Source: Actinobacteria bacterium UBA6100
Lineage (GTDB): Bacteria > Actinomycetota > Coriobacteriia > Anaerosomatales > Anaerosomataceae
Direction of reading: 5' to 3'
Length of the DNA: 64,000 nucleotides
NCBI GenBank assembly: GCA_002423585.1
Contig: DIWS01000012.1
Coordinates: forward strand, 1 to 64,000
A model generated the notes under the pieces. That model worked only from the letters and a program-made list of their open reading frames with translations, ran no database searches and was not told where the DNA came from. Shown one piece after another: positions 52,435-61,371 of the stretch. Both the position numbers and the translations under genes were made by a program. Every line of letters begins with the position of its first letter. Positions within the stretch are counted from its first letter, which is position 1.

Positions 52435-53886
52435 TTAAGTCCTTCCCCCTGACTCGGCCGAGTCGAGCGTCACACAGAAGCGAGCACCGCCGAGCACGGA
52501 GTCCTCGACACTGATGGTACCGCCCATCGTCTCGACGAGGCGCCGGCAGATCGCGAGACCGAGTCCGAAGCCTCCCGTCGAGGAGGTCCGGCTCCTGTCG
52601 AGCCGGGCGAAGCGCTCGAAGACGCGGTCTCGCTCTGCCGCAGGAACGCCCGGCCCGGAGTCTTCGACGCACAGTTCCCAACTGCCGTCCCGCACCCCTG
52701 CGGAGACACGCACCATCCCGCCCCGCGGTGTATAGGCGAGCGCGTTGCCAACCAGTGCCGAGGCGACCTGCAGCACCCGCCACTCGTCGGCCAGCGGCTC
52801 CCCCCCGGCGCCGAGGTCACCGATCTCAAGAGCGATGCGAGACGCGAACGCAGGTCCGTCATGACGCGCGCGGAGTGCCTCTGCGACCGAGGCCGTGTCA
52901 ACTCTCTCGCGCGCCACGACAGCCCGGCCCGAGTCGAGATCGGCGAGTTCGAGCATCGTGCCGGTCAGCTCCATCAGGCGTGCTGACTCCTGCTTGATGA
53001 TGCGCAGGTACCGCTCACGCTGCTCGTCAGACGGCGCCATCCCATCCAGCAGCGCCCCGGCGAAACCCTGGATCGACGTGATGGGCGTGCGGAGTTCGTG
53101 CGACACATCGCCCACGAAGTCCCGCTGGGCGTTGTAGGCGGCCTCGACGCGCGCGGACATCGTGTTGAACGACTCGGCCAGCGCCGCGATCTCCTCGTCT
53201 CCGTCGACAGTCACCTGATGGCCCCACGACCCGGCCGCGATGGCCTCGGCACCCTCCTTCAGCCGAAGGAGCGGAGCAGTCACCCGACGAGCGACCACCG
53301 TCCCGATGAGCCAGGCTCCTATGAGCGACACAGCGGCGACCGCAAGCACCACGATGCTCCCGGTGCGCTGGAGCGCCGCAAGCTCTCCGAGAGGCTCGAT
53401 GGCGATGAGATACCCATCGGCCGGCGTACCATCCACAGGAGCGACGACAACGATCACCCGCCCGGCGTTCGGCAAAGGCCGCACCCCGGTCCGCAGTCCG
53501 TGTTCATCCGCCTCACCTGTGAGTTCATCGATGTCGTACTGCCCGATGCCGTCATCGGCGTCGGAGGAGTGGACCACTCGCCCCGCAGCGTCGGTGAGGA
53601 CCAGTCGCACGCCCAGCAGGTCCGCCTCCACCTCGAACAGTTGCTCACGCAGACTGCTCAGCGGGGCGCTGGCGATGAAGTCGATCTCACCACCCGCGGG
53701 CATACCCGTCGCTATCGCGTACACCTGCCGGGAGAGCTCCTCCGTACGCATGGAGACCGTCTGCTGCAGCCAGGCGACGTAGAGAAGACCGACGGCGATG
53801 AGGATCGACGCCGCGGCGACCCCGACCAGCGCGAGCCGGGTCCGGCGCGTGACGGTCGATCGATGGCTCCACGCGTCCGCCATCAC
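52435..53886 (-). CDS. Membrane sensor histidine kinase
   Basis: 483 residues. Helix about 17-40, an extracytoplasmic sensing region (about 45-175), a second helix (about 178-200), HAMP (about 200-250), HisKA with the phospho-His in DVSHELRTPI, and HATPase_c (N box VGNALAYTP, G1 DSGPGV, F box FERFARLD, G2 GFGLGLAIC). It phosphorylates the OmpR-type regulator encoded upstream with a four-base overlap. The signal sensed is unknown; the two exported proteins downstream suggest envelope state. Confidence 0.93.
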   Translation of the reverse strand: MMADAWSHRSTVTRRTRLALVGVAAASILIAVGLLYVAWLQQTVSMRTEELSRQVYAIATGMPAGGEIDFIASAPLSSLREQLFEVEADLLGVRLVLTDAAGRVVHSSDADDGIGQYDIDELTGEADEHGLRTGVRPLPNAGRVIVVVAPVDGTPADGYLIAIEPLGELAALQRTGSIVVLAVAAVSLIGAWLIGTVVARRVTAPLLRLKEGAEAIAAGSWGHQVTVDGDEEIAALAESFNTMSARVEAAYNAQRDFVGDVSHELRTPITSIQGFAGALLDGMAPSDEQRERYLRIIKQESARLMELTGTMLELADLDSGRAVVARERVDTASVAEALRARHDGPAFASRIALEIGDLGAGGEPLADEWRVLQVASALVGNALAYTPRGGMVRVSAGVRDGSWELCVEDSGPGVPAAERDRVFERFARLDRSRTSSTGGFGLGLAICRRLVETMGGTISVEDSVLGGARFCVTLDSAESGGRT

Positions 53887-54563
53887 GCGTCCTTGAGCGC
53901 CCGGTAGCCGACCCCGCGAAGCGTCTCGATGAACCTCGGCGCGCTGGCGTCGTCACCAAGCTTCTCGCGGATGTGCCGGATGTGCACGTCGACGCCGCGC
54001 GCATCGACGTACTCGGCGAAACCCCACGCGGCCTCCAGCAGCTGCTGCCGCGTCATCACAACGCCCGGCTCCCGAACGAGGGCGTGCAGCAGATCGAACT
54101 CCTTCGCGGTGAGCTGCACGGGCGCACCATCCACCGTCACCTCACGGGTGGCCGGATCCAGCGACAGGCCGCCGAGCGCGATCGGCCCCCGGGGATGGCC
54201 CCCGGAGGTGCGGCGCAGCACGGCCCGCACGCGCGCCACGAGCTCGGGAGGACTGAACGGCTTGGTCATGTAGTCGTCGGCGCCTGTCTCCAGCGCGCTG
54301 ACGATCTCGAGATCGCTGTCCCGCGCGGTGAGCATGATGATGGGGACGCTCGACTGCTCGCGGATCCGTCGGCAGGCCTCGGTGCCACTCAACGACGGCA
54401 GCATGACATCCAGGACCACAAGGTCGTAGTCGCCGCTCGTCGCCAGGGCGACAGCCTCCTCGCCGTCGGCGCTGTGCCCGACCGCATATCCCGCGCTCTC
54501 GAGATACAGTGCCACGAGTTCGCGGATATTGGCCTCGTCGTCGACGATCAGAACACGCGGCAT
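53883..54563 (-). CDS. OmpR-family response regulator
   Basis: 226 residues. Receiver domain with VDDEAN, phospho-Asp in VVLDVMLPS and TARDSD, then a winged-helix DNA-binding domain (QLTAKEFDLLHALVREPG, VDVHIRHIREKL). ATG 54563 has GGAGG upstream. It is the partner of the sensor kinase that overlaps its stop by four bases. Confidence 0.95.
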   Translation of the reverse strand: MPRVLIVDDEANIRELVALYLESAGYAVGHSADGEEAVALATSGDYDLVVLDVMLPSLSGTEACRRIREQSSVPIIMLTARDSDLEIVSALETGADDYMTKPFSPPELVARVRAVLRRTSGGHPRGPIALGGLSLDPATREVTVDGAPVQLTAKEFDLLHALVREPGVVMTRQQLLEAAWGFAEYVDARGVDVHIRHIREKLGDDASAPRFIETLRGVGYRALKDA

Positions 54564-54640
54564 GGCGCCTCCGTCCCTGCGTCCAGTGTACCTACTCACG
54601 ACAACGGGCGGGCGGGCCCGTCCGATACGCAGTTGTCAGA

Positions 54641-54940
54641 TCAGGACGCCTCGCGCCGCATACGCGCGACCCGGCGCCCGAGGCCCACGCCGAGCCGGTA
54701 GGCGATCTCCGGGACGAGCGACCGATGACCACCTGTCGCCTCGGCGGGCAGTGACGCGTCGTAGGCCCGACGCGCAGCCGGGTCCGAAAGCGTCGCGTGG
54801 GCCGCATTGAGACGCTTCGCACGCTCGGCGTCGCCCCCGACATCGGGGTGGGCGTCTTTCATCAGACGGCGGTACGCCGCCGCGATCACCTCGGGCGAGG
54901 CGTCACGGCGTACCTGCAGCGTGCGGTAGTGATCGGTCAT
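54641..54940 (-). CDS. DnaJ-domain protein
   Basis: 99 residues. J domain at about 3-66 with the HPD loop (MKDAHPDVGG) intact. The short C-terminal tail is basic and lacks zinc or substrate-binding domains, so it is a J-only co-chaperone that should stimulate a DnaK ATPase. Position alone does not suggest a partner. Confidence 0.9.
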   Translation of the reverse strand: MTDHYRTLQVRRDASPEVIAAAYRRLMKDAHPDVGGDAERAKRLNAAHATLSDPAARRAYDASLPAEATGGHRSLVPEIAYRLGVGLGRRVARMRREAS

Positions 54941-54974
54941 CGGTGAGGCATCCTTTGCTCGTATGGTCGTGCCG

Positions 54975-55553
54975 TCAGCCGTTCCGCACGACCTCGTACC
55001 CTCGAAGGATCATGCGCACCGTGCGCGTGTACGTCTCGTCGCGCCATTCGTTCATACGCTCGCACAACTCATCGGGAAGATCGAAGGTGTCGCTCGGGAT
55101 GTTCGGCGAACTCAGCATCGAGTAGCCGATGGTGAAGGCTATCACGGACTGCCACAGCTCCACAGCGTCGTTATCACTGAAGCCCTGCTGCACGAGGAAG
55201 AGAAGGCCGCTGTCAGGATCGCTTTCCACCCGACGCCCCGCGAGCGGCATGAGGTTCGGATGTGCCGCGAGCACGCGGCGATACTCGGCGAAGATCGCCT
55301 CCATAAGATCCATCCAGTCCGTGGGGATCGGATCCGGGATGCGCATCTCGGAGCGCATTCGGATGAGAACGCCGGTGAGCAGCGCGTCTTTGTTGGGGAC
55401 GTGGTGGTACAGCGATGCCGCCTCAACCCCGACCTCGCTGGCGAGGCGGCGCATGGTGAGCGCTTCGAGTCCGTACGCGTCGACGATCGCGAGAGCCCGC
55501 TCGAAGAGCTGGTCTCTGGTGAGCGGTTCGCGCCGGAGCTTGGGCGAAAGCAT
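54975..55553 (-). CDS. TetR-family repressor
   Basis: 192 residues. N-terminal helix-turn-helix (LTMRRLASEVGVEAASLYHHV), then a helical ligand-binding domain with a TetR_C pattern (DLMEAIFAEYRRVLAAHPNL). ATG 55553 is preceded by GGAG at the right distance; the GTG at 55562 sits directly on it. Two palindromic operators lie in the divergent interval to the Tat flavodoxin, so it very likely represses that gene and itself. The inducer is unknown. Confidence 0.93.
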   Translation of the reverse strand: MLSPKLRREPLTRDQLFERALAIVDAYGLEALTMRRLASEVGVEAASLYHHVPNKDALLTGVLIRMRSEMRIPDPIPTDWMDLMEAIFAEYRRVLAAHPNLMPLAGRRVESDPDSGLLFLVQQGFSDNDAVELWQSVIAFTIGYSMLSSPNIPSDTFDLPDELCERMNEWRDETYTRTVRMILRGYEVVRNG

Positions 55554-55578
55554 CGGGAACACTCCTTCAGTAAGAGGC

Positions 55579-55607
55579 TTGACCCTAACGGTGTTAGGTG
55601 GAATACT
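55579..55607 (+). promoter_or_regulatory. Promoter of the Tat flavodoxin gene
   Basis: TTGACC (55579-55584) and AATACT (55602-55607) have a 17-base spacer. The first TetR palindrome fills the spacer, so repressor binding would block RNA polymerase. Confidence 0.6.
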
Positions 55608-55630
55608 GAACCTGAACCTAACGCTGTTAG
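55585..55630. promoter_or_regulatory. Two TetR operators
   Basis: CTAACGGTGTTAG (55585-55597) and CTAACGCTGTTAG (55618-55630): 13-bp palindromes of the form CTAAC-G(G/C)T-GTTAG, 33 bp centre to centre. The second lies just downstream of the -10 of the flavodoxin promoter. They lie between the divergent tetR-type gene and its likely target. Confidence 0.85.
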
Positions 55631-55665
55631 ATTAGCATGTGCACGGTGATCGAGGAAGCGGGGAC

Positions 55666-56331
55666 ATGATGGCACGGACATGGACGAGGCGTGAGTTCCT
55701 GATCGCGGCGGGGCTCGTGGCGGGCGGAGCTGTTGCGCTCGACCTCTCCCGAGGAGTATCGGGGATGACCGCGGAGAACGAACCGGCACTACCATCGACC
55801 ACAAACGGAGGCGGGGAAGCGATGGAGAAGCGAGTGCTCGTGGGCTACGCGACACGGACCGGCAGCACCACCGGCGTGGCCGAGGCGATCGCCGAGGAGA
55901 TCGGCGCTCGCGGCTACACGGTGGATCTCAGGCCCCTCAAGGAGAAGCCCTCCGTCGCAGGCTATGACGCGGTGATCCTCGGCAGTGCCGTGAACGGCGC
56001 TGCATGGCTGCCCGAGGCGGTTCAGTTCGCACAGTCGAATGCGGCCGCGCTCAAGGCGGTCCCGACGACCATCTTCAGCGTCCACATCATGAATCTCGGA
56101 GACGACGAGAAGGCGGTCCGCAAGCGTCACGCGTACACGGACACCGTGCGCGAGTCCGTCTCCCCCGTCGCCGAGGCGTTCTTCGCAGGAAAGGGGCCCG
56201 ACAAGGCCGAGACGTCGCTCATCGCGCGCTGGGCGTTCAAGGCCTTCGGTGGCGGCGGTGAAGGCGACTGCCGCGACTGGAACGCTATCCGGAGCTGGGC
56301 GCGGACGGTCGATATCGACGGCCCCCGCTAG
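55666..56331 (+). CDS. Tat-exported flavodoxin-domain protein
   Basis: 221 residues. Twin-arginine signal (TRREFLIAAGLVAGGAVAL), a Thr/Asn/Gly-rich linker, then a flavodoxin domain with the FMN phosphate loop YATRTGSTTGVAEAIAEEIG, as in protoporphyrinogen oxidase HemG-like and menaquinone-dependent flavodoxins. Export by Tat suggests that it folds with its flavin in the cytoplasm and acts outside as an electron carrier or reductase. ATG 55666 has GAGGAAG upstream. Likely regulated by the divergent TetR repressor. Confidence 0.85.
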   Translation: MMARTWTRREFLIAAGLVAGGAVALDLSRGVSGMTAENEPALPSTTNGGGEAMEKRVLVGYATRTGSTTGVAEAIAEEIGARGYTVDLRPLKEKPSVAGYDAVILGSAVNGAAWLPEAVQFAQSNAAALKAVPTTIFSVHIMNLGDDEKAVRKRHAYTDTVRESVSPVAEAFFAGKGPDKAETSLIARWAFKAFGGGGEGDCRDWNAIRSWARTVDIDGPR

Positions 56332-56409
56332 AAGCCGGGTCCACGTGCGCCCCGAATAGGAACATACTGGAGGACGTACGTCGCGCACATCACGAGCGAT
56401 GGAGCAGAC

Positions 56410-57309
56410 ATGAACGTGATCGAGACCTCGAAACTGACCAAGTACTACGGCAAGTCGCGGGGCATCGTCGACCTCGACATGACCGTCGAAGAGGGTGAGA
56501 TCTATGGCTTCATCGGCCCCAACGGCGCCGGCAAGTCCACCACCATCCGAACGCTTCTCGGTCTGATCCACCCCACCGGCGGCTCGGCCACCGTGTTCGG
56601 CAAGGACATCACCGCGTTCGGTCCCGAGATCCGGGACGAGGTGGGCTACCTCCCCTCGGAGGTCTTCTACTACGACGACATGCGCGCGATCGACCTGTTG
56701 CGCTACTCGGCGAGCTTCTACAGCAAGGATTCGAAAGCCACCGAGAAGCGCGCGAAGGAACTCGCCGCGCGCTTCGACCTCGATCTCAAGAAGAAGATCG
56801 ACGACCTCTCGTACGGCAACAAGAAGAAGGTCGGCATCATCCAGGGCCTCGCGCACAGACCCAAGCTGATCATCCTCGATGAGCCCACCGGCGGCCTCGA
56901 TCCGCTCATCCAGCAGGAGTTCTTCCACCTGCTCAAGGAGCAGAACGCCGAGGGTGCGACGGTCCTGTTCTCATCGCACATCCTCTCGGAGGTGCAGAAG
57001 CTCTGCGACCGCGTGGCCATCATCAAGGAGGGCTCGATCATCCGGGTCGACCAGATCAGGACACTTCTGGAGAACGCCACCAAGCGTCTCACGCTCGAGC
57101 TGGCCGTGGAGGTCGACAACTCGGTCTTCGCCCTCGAGGGCGTGAGCGACCTCGCCTTCACCAACCACACGGTGAGCTTCCTTTTCCGCGGCCGGGTGAA
57201 CGACTTGACCGGGCTGCTCGGCAAGCTCGACCTGCTCGACTTGCAGGTCGAGGAACCCGACCTCGAGGAGATCTTCTTGCACTACTACCAGAAGGAGGAC
57301 GCGCAGTGA
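56410..57309 (+). CDS. ABC transporter ATP-binding protein
   Basis: 299 residues. Walker A GPNGAGKST, signature LSYGNKKKVGI, Walker B LIILDEPTGGLD and H-loop SSHILSE are intact. A C-terminal extension follows the ATPase domain (about 220-299), as in DrrA/CcmA-type exporters. With the two downstream permeases it forms an ABC-2 transporter; the substrate is unknown. It overlaps the next gene by four bases. Confidence 0.93.
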   Translation: MNVIETSKLTKYYGKSRGIVDLDMTVEEGEIYGFIGPNGAGKSTTIRTLLGLIHPTGGSATVFGKDITAFGPEIRDEVGYLPSEVFYYDDMRAIDLLRYSASFYSKDSKATEKRAKELAARFDLDLKKKIDDLSYGNKKKVGIIQGLAHRPKLIILDEPTGGLDPLIQQEFFHLLKEQNAEGATVLFSSHILSEVQKLCDRVAIIKEGSIIRVDQIRTLLENATKRLTLELAVEVDNSVFALEGVSDLAFTNHTVSFLFRGRVNDLTGLLGKLDLLDLQVEEPDLEEIFLHYYQKEDAQ

Positions 57310-58103
57310 ACGTCTTCCTCCGGGAGTTCAGGGCCTACCGGAAGTCGATGATCATCTGGGCGCTCTCGCTCAGCGGTATAGTGGGCCTGTTCATGGCGCT
57401 CTACCCGGCGTTCGCGACCGACATCGAGGGCCTCAACGAGGTGCTCGCCAACTTCCCCGCGGCGATCAGGGCACTCGTGAACATCACGCCCGAGACGTTC
57501 CTATCGGTGCTCGGATTCTACGGCTACCTACTGAGCTTCGCGTGGCTGGCGGCATCCATCCAGGCGATGAACCTCGGCGTCGGGGTCATCTCGAAGGAGA
57601 TCTCCGGCAAGACCGCTGACTTCCTCATGACGAAGCCGGTTCGCCGCTCGAACGTGGTGACCGCCAAACTCGCCGCTGCGCTCACGGTGATCCTGGTGAC
57701 CGGAGCCGCGTTCATCGCGGCATCCTTCCTGGCCATCGCCGCGACCGGTGCCGAGTTCGATGCCACCACGCTGCTTCTCATGGCCTCGACGCTGCTGTTG
57801 TTGCAGCTGGTCTTCCTGGCGCTCGGAGCGCTCTTCTCGGTCACCATCCCCAAGATCAAGTCGGTGGTGGCCGTGTCGCTTCCCACCGTGTTCGCGTTCT
57901 ACATCATCGGGGCCATCGGGGATGTGCTCGAGAACGTCGAGTTGCGCTGGGTGTCGCCCTTCCGGTACTTCGATCCGGCGTACATGATCGGTGAGGGCGG
58001 CCTTGAGGCCGAATACGTTCTGGTCGTCGCCACATTCACGCTCGTGGCGATCGCAGCGACCTACCTGATCTTCGCCAAGAGAGACATCCACACGGCCGTA
58101 TAG
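57306..58103 (+). CDS. ABC-2 type permease 1
   Basis: 265 residues with six hydrophobic helices: first near ALSLSGIVGLFMALYPAF, last near YVLVVATFTLVAIAATYLI. It overlaps the ATPase gene by four bases (ATGA). It shares the same length and the N-terminus MNVFLRE with the second permease, so the two are paralogues. Confidence 0.88.
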   Translation: MNVFLREFRAYRKSMIIWALSLSGIVGLFMALYPAFATDIEGLNEVLANFPAAIRALVNITPETFLSVLGFYGYLLSFAWLAASIQAMNLGVGVISKEISGKTADFLMTKPVRRSNVVTAKLAAALTVILVTGAAFIAASFLAIAATGAEFDATTLLLMASTLLLLQLVFLALGALFSVTIPKIKSVVAVSLPTVFAFYIIGAIGDVLENVELRWVSPFRYFDPAYMIGEGGLEAEYVLVVATFTLVAIAATYLIFAKRDIHTAV

Positions 58104-58111
58104 GTGGCGAT

Positions 58112-58909
58112 ATGAACGTCTTCCTGCGTGAGATGAAAGCACACCGGTGGGGCCTCATCTTCTGGAGCCTCGGCATGGTGATGATGATCTACTCCGGCAT
58201 GGCGAAATACGGCGCCTACGAGGCGGCCGGCGAGTCGGTCACGGCGATCCTCGAACAGATGCCCGACACGGTGCAGGTGGTCTTCGGCATGACCGGGTTC
58301 GACCTCAGCACCGCCGCCGGCTTCTACGGCATGCTGTTCCTGTACCTGGCGGTGATGGGTGCCGTGCACGCCTCACTCCTCGGCGCGCATCTGATAGCCA
58401 AGGAGGAACGGGACCACACGTCCGAGTTCCTGTACGCGAAGCCCGCCTCGCGTAGCAGGGTGCTGACCGGCAAGTTGCTCGCGGGACTGGCGAACCTCAT
58501 CATCTTCAACCTCGTGACCACAGCCTCGTCGTTCTACTTCGTCGACTTCTTCAACAAGGACGCACCGTTCGGCGATGACATCATTCTGCTGATGACCGGT
58601 CTGCTCTTCCTGCAGGTGATCTTCTTCGCGATCAGCGCGGCCGTAGCCGGAACCAGCCACAAGCCGAAGTCGGCCGCCTCGCGGGCGACCTCCATCATGT
58701 TCGGGATGTTCCTGCTCTACTACGTGGTGAACCTGAACAAGGACCTGGAGTTCCTGAAGTACTTCACGCCCTTCAAGTACTTCGAGGCCGGAGCGCTCAT
58801 GACCGACGGGGCTCTGGACCCGGTGTTCGTCGTGCTCTCGGTGGCGATAGTCGCACTCGCGACAGCAGGCACCTACCGCTTCTACTCATCGCGAGACCTG
58901 GCGATATAG
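58112..58909 (+). CDS. ABC-2 type permease 2
   Basis: 265 residues with six hydrophobic segments. N-terminus MNVFLREM and a membrane loop that contains KEERDHTSEFLYAKPASRSR, aligning with KEISGKTADFLMTKPVRRSN of permease 1. It lies eight bases after permease 1, giving an ATPase-permease-permease exporter that probably works as a heterodimer in the membrane. Confidence 0.88.
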   Translation: MNVFLREMKAHRWGLIFWSLGMVMMIYSGMAKYGAYEAAGESVTAILEQMPDTVQVVFGMTGFDLSTAAGFYGMLFLYLAVMGAVHASLLGAHLIAKEERDHTSEFLYAKPASRSRVLTGKLLAGLANLIIFNLVTTASSFYFVDFFNKDAPFGDDIILLMTGLLFLQVIFFAISAAVAGTSHKPKSAASRATSIMFGMFLLYYVVNLNKDLEFLKYFTPFKYFEAGALMTDGALDPVFVVLSVAIVALATAGTYRFYSSRDLAI

Positions 58910-58910
58910 C

Positions 58911-59132
58911 CTAGCTGTTCAAGTCCGCGTGGTACTTGAAGGAGACCTTCATCTTCACGCGATACTCGACCACCTTGTTGTCGTCGAGCCGGACGTCCAT
59001 CGTGACCACCTCGGCGACACGAAGGTCCTGAACCGTCTGCGCCGCCATCTCGAGCGCAGTCCGGGCGGCCGCTTCCCACGACTCGCTGCTCGTCCCGACC
59101 AGTTCGATGACCTTGTAGACGCTGCCTGGCAT
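58911..59132 (-). CDS. Dodecin
   Basis: 73 residues. VYKVIELVGTSSESWEAAAR and the long central helix are the dodecin family; it forms a 12-mer that stores or buffers flavins (FMN/riboflavin). ATG 59132 has GGAGGGAG upstream. Converges with permease 2 and diverges from the membrane protein. Confidence 0.92.
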   Translation of the reverse strand: MPGSVYKVIELVGTSSESWEAAARTALEMAAQTVQDLRVAEVVTMDVRLDDNKVVEYRVKMKVSFKYHADLNS

Positions 59133-59253
59133 GGAAGTCTCCCTCCTGGTGTATGGTTTGCTCTCTGAGGAAGGTCCTACCCGAGCGTCTACCCATCCAA
59201 CCGTGCGCGAACGCCGCGCCGCCGCCCGCGTGGCCGAGGAGCCGCACTTCCCC

Positions 59254-59712
59254 ATGAAGACCTCTCGAATGACCGGCTGGATCTCACCACCCGCAGCCGA
59301 GCGCACCCAACTCGTGTCGGCGGCAGCCATGTGGCTCATCGGCGCATCGATCCTGCTGGTACGCGGTACCGGGTACGTCCACGACCGTTCCTGGCACGCA
59401 TGGGCACTCGCGGCCGGACTCGTGCTCGGCGTGCTGAAGGCCCGACTGCTGCTGGACGGCGTCGCCTCCAAGGCCGTCGCTCGCATCAGGCAGCGGGGCC
59501 GCGCCCACTTCTTCGGCTTCTTCTCGGTGCGCTCATGGCTGCTTGTCGCGCTGATGATGGGCGGCGGCATGCTGCTGCGCCGGCTTGTCGTGCATCCGGA
59601 CCTGGTGGGCGCCGGGATCATGGGCGCGATCTACATCGGCGTGGGGACCGCACTGCTGCTGGCCGCCAGGGTCTTTTGGCACGCGGCGTTCAGGCCCGCG
59701 CGCTTCGAGTAG
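59254..59712 (+). CDS. Small multi-pass membrane protein
   Basis: 152 residues from ATG 59254. Three or four hydrophobic segments (LVSAAAMWLIGASILLVRG, AWALAAGLVLGVLKARLLL, SWLLVALMMGGGMLLRRL, AGIMGAIYIGVGTALLLAAR). The open frame runs up to 59131, overlapping the dodecin start, but no good ribosome-binding site was found for either start. Unknown function. Confidence 0.6.
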   Translation: MKTSRMTGWISPPAAERTQLVSAAAMWLIGASILLVRGTGYVHDRSWHAWALAAGLVLGVLKARLLLDGVASKAVARIRQRGRAHFFGFFSVRSWLLVALMMGGGMLLRRLVVHPDLVGAGIMGAIYIGVGTALLLAARVFWHAAFRPARFE

Positions 59713-59713
59713 G

Positions 59714-60535
59714 CTACTCACTCCCCACAGCAGTCCTCACGTGCGCGTTGCTGAAAGTGACGTCAGGATTCCCGGAGTGCTTGTACAGCCCGATCTTCCC
59801 CGTACGGGCGAGGCCATCGTCCAGTCGGGCCGAGACGACGTCGGTGCCATCGACCGACAGCACTGCCATCGGCCCCGCGATGCGCACGCCGATCGTGTGC
59901 GCTTTCGCCTGCTCGCCGAAGTCGATGCTCATCGCGGATGTCTCCCCGAGGTACGTCCCAGTGTTGTAGACGGAGTCCTTCATGATCCACTGATAGTCGT
60001 TCGCCACGCAGAAGATCAGGCACCCGGGTGAGAAGCCCTTCCCGTCACCGTATATCACGATGTTGGCCCCACCGGTCCGGCTCGTGCTGCTGACGTCCAC
60101 CAGGAACTCCAGGTCCCCGTCGATGGTCTCGTCCGACCAGGCGAAGGTGTCGACCGCGCCGGTCGCTGTGTAGATCCCGTCCCCGGGCTTGGTCCACAGT
60201 GACCCGCCCGGTACCGCGAACGTGGCCGAGCGCCAGTCGGCGCTCAGTTCGGCCACTTCGGTGGTCTGCGCGTCCGTCGGGTCGGCCTGAGGCGTGGGGG
60301 CGGTCTCGGTGACGGTGTCGGCCGGGGAGGTCTCGCGGGCCGGGATGAGCTCGGGGACGAGGAGCACCAGACCCACCACAGCGAAGACGAGTCCGATCAC
60401 CCACGTCCTGGTCCCTTTCTGGACGGAGACCTGCTGGACGGTGATCACATCCAGCCCGGCCAGCACCATGAAGCCACCGACCATGAGCAGGAGGAAGCCG
60501 ATGTACGCGAGCGGTGAGTCGACCGGGATGTCCAT
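59714..60535 (-). CDS. Membrane-anchored concanavalin-like (DUF1080-type) protein
   Basis: 273 residues. Two membrane helices at the N-terminus (YIGFLLLMVGGFMVLAGLDV, WVIGLVFAVVGLVLLVPELI), a Thr/Pro/Asp-rich spacer, then an exported beta-sandwich (about 95-270) resembling 3-keto-disaccharide hydrolase/LamG-like domains (DTFAWSDETIDGDLEFLVDV, HTIGVRIAGPMAVLSVDGTD). Probably sugar or polymer binding at the cell surface. ATG 60535 has AAGGGG upstream. It lies downstream of the sortase gene and is oriented the same way. Confidence 0.7.
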   Translation of the reverse strand: MDIPVDSPLAYIGFLLLMVGGFMVLAGLDVITVQQVSVQKGTRTWVIGLVFAVVGLVLLVPELIPARETSPADTVTETAPTPQADPTDAQTTEVAELSADWRSATFAVPGGSLWTKPGDGIYTATGAVDTFAWSDETIDGDLEFLVDVSSTSRTGGANIVIYGDGKGFSPGCLIFCVANDYQWIMKDSVYNTGTYLGETSAMSIDFGEQAKAHTIGVRIAGPMAVLSVDGTDVVSARLDDGLARTGKIGLYKHSGNPDVTFSNAHVRTAVGSE

Positions 60536-60708
60536 GCCTACCCCTTCGCCATCCGACCGTCGCGCAGCCTCGGAGCGAGCCCGGCCCCACCGCCTGACTC
60601 CCGAATACGCGCGCTCTGAAGTGATTGTGCCCAACGGTCTGGTTTACGAGCACGCAGACAGCACGCTCGACCAAGGGACGGCGGTCCTGGCCCACGGGGA
60701 CTTCCAGG

Positions 60709-61371
60709 CTACGGAGCGACGATATCCGCACTGATGATGTAGCGGTCCGGGGCGCTCCCCACGTAGTTGAACGGGTAGCAGGTGCTCAGCGTCAGGACCG
60801 CGTGATCGGTGGGTACGATCACCGTCCGATCATCCTTGTCGACGATCCGGATGCCGCTGATCTCATACGTGAACGTGCCAGCCGATGTCTGGACGATCAA
60901 CCGATCACCGGTCTTCAGAGCCTCCAGGACCGAGAAGTGCGTATCGCGATGCGCTGAGAGAACGCAGTTGTCCGGTTCCCCGGGAAGGACGCTCTGGACG
61001 TAATGCCCCACGCCCTCCTTGAGTACGTCATTGCCGGTCCCTTCGAGTATCGGCAACGTCTGACCGAGAGCCGGGACCAGGAGCGTCCCGACGGGGTCGC
61101 CCTCCGCAGGGCGTACGGGATAGAGCACCTGCGAGACGGGCGGGCTGGAGGGGGCGACCGACTCGGCATACCCTCCCTGCGGTATCCTCTTTGCCACCGC
61201 TGAAGCGACAAGACCGGAATCCGGGCCGACGATGAGCACATCGGGGCGCACCATGTGCGCCCCGATGTTCACCGAAGCCCACAGCAAGCCTGCGACTCCG
61301 AGAACCAGGCACCCCAGGGACAGGATCATGCCGAGAGAGGGCCTGGCTCGTGCGCGCTTAGTCTCGGCCAT
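60709..61371 (-). CDS. Sortase (class D/E type)
   Basis: 220 residues. One N-terminal membrane helix (LGMILSLGCLVLGVAGLLWA), then the sortase barrel. The catalytic triad is visible: His in SAHRDTHF, Cys in LTLSTCYPF and Arg in DRYIISA. It should cleave LPXTG-type signals and attach proteins to the wall. The start overlaps the 3' end of the LPKTA protein gene by 14 bases, so that protein is its likely dedicated substrate. Confidence 0.92.
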   Translation of the reverse strand: MAETKRARARPSLGMILSLGCLVLGVAGLLWASVNIGAHMVRPDVLIVGPDSGLVASAVAKRIPQGGYAESVAPSSPPVSQVLYPVRPAEGDPVGTLLVPALGQTLPILEGTGNDVLKEGVGHYVQSVLPGEPDNCVLSAHRDTHFSVLEALKTGDRLIVQTSAGTFTYEISGIRIVDKDDRTVIVPTDHAVLTLSTCYPFNYVGSAPDRYIISADIVAP

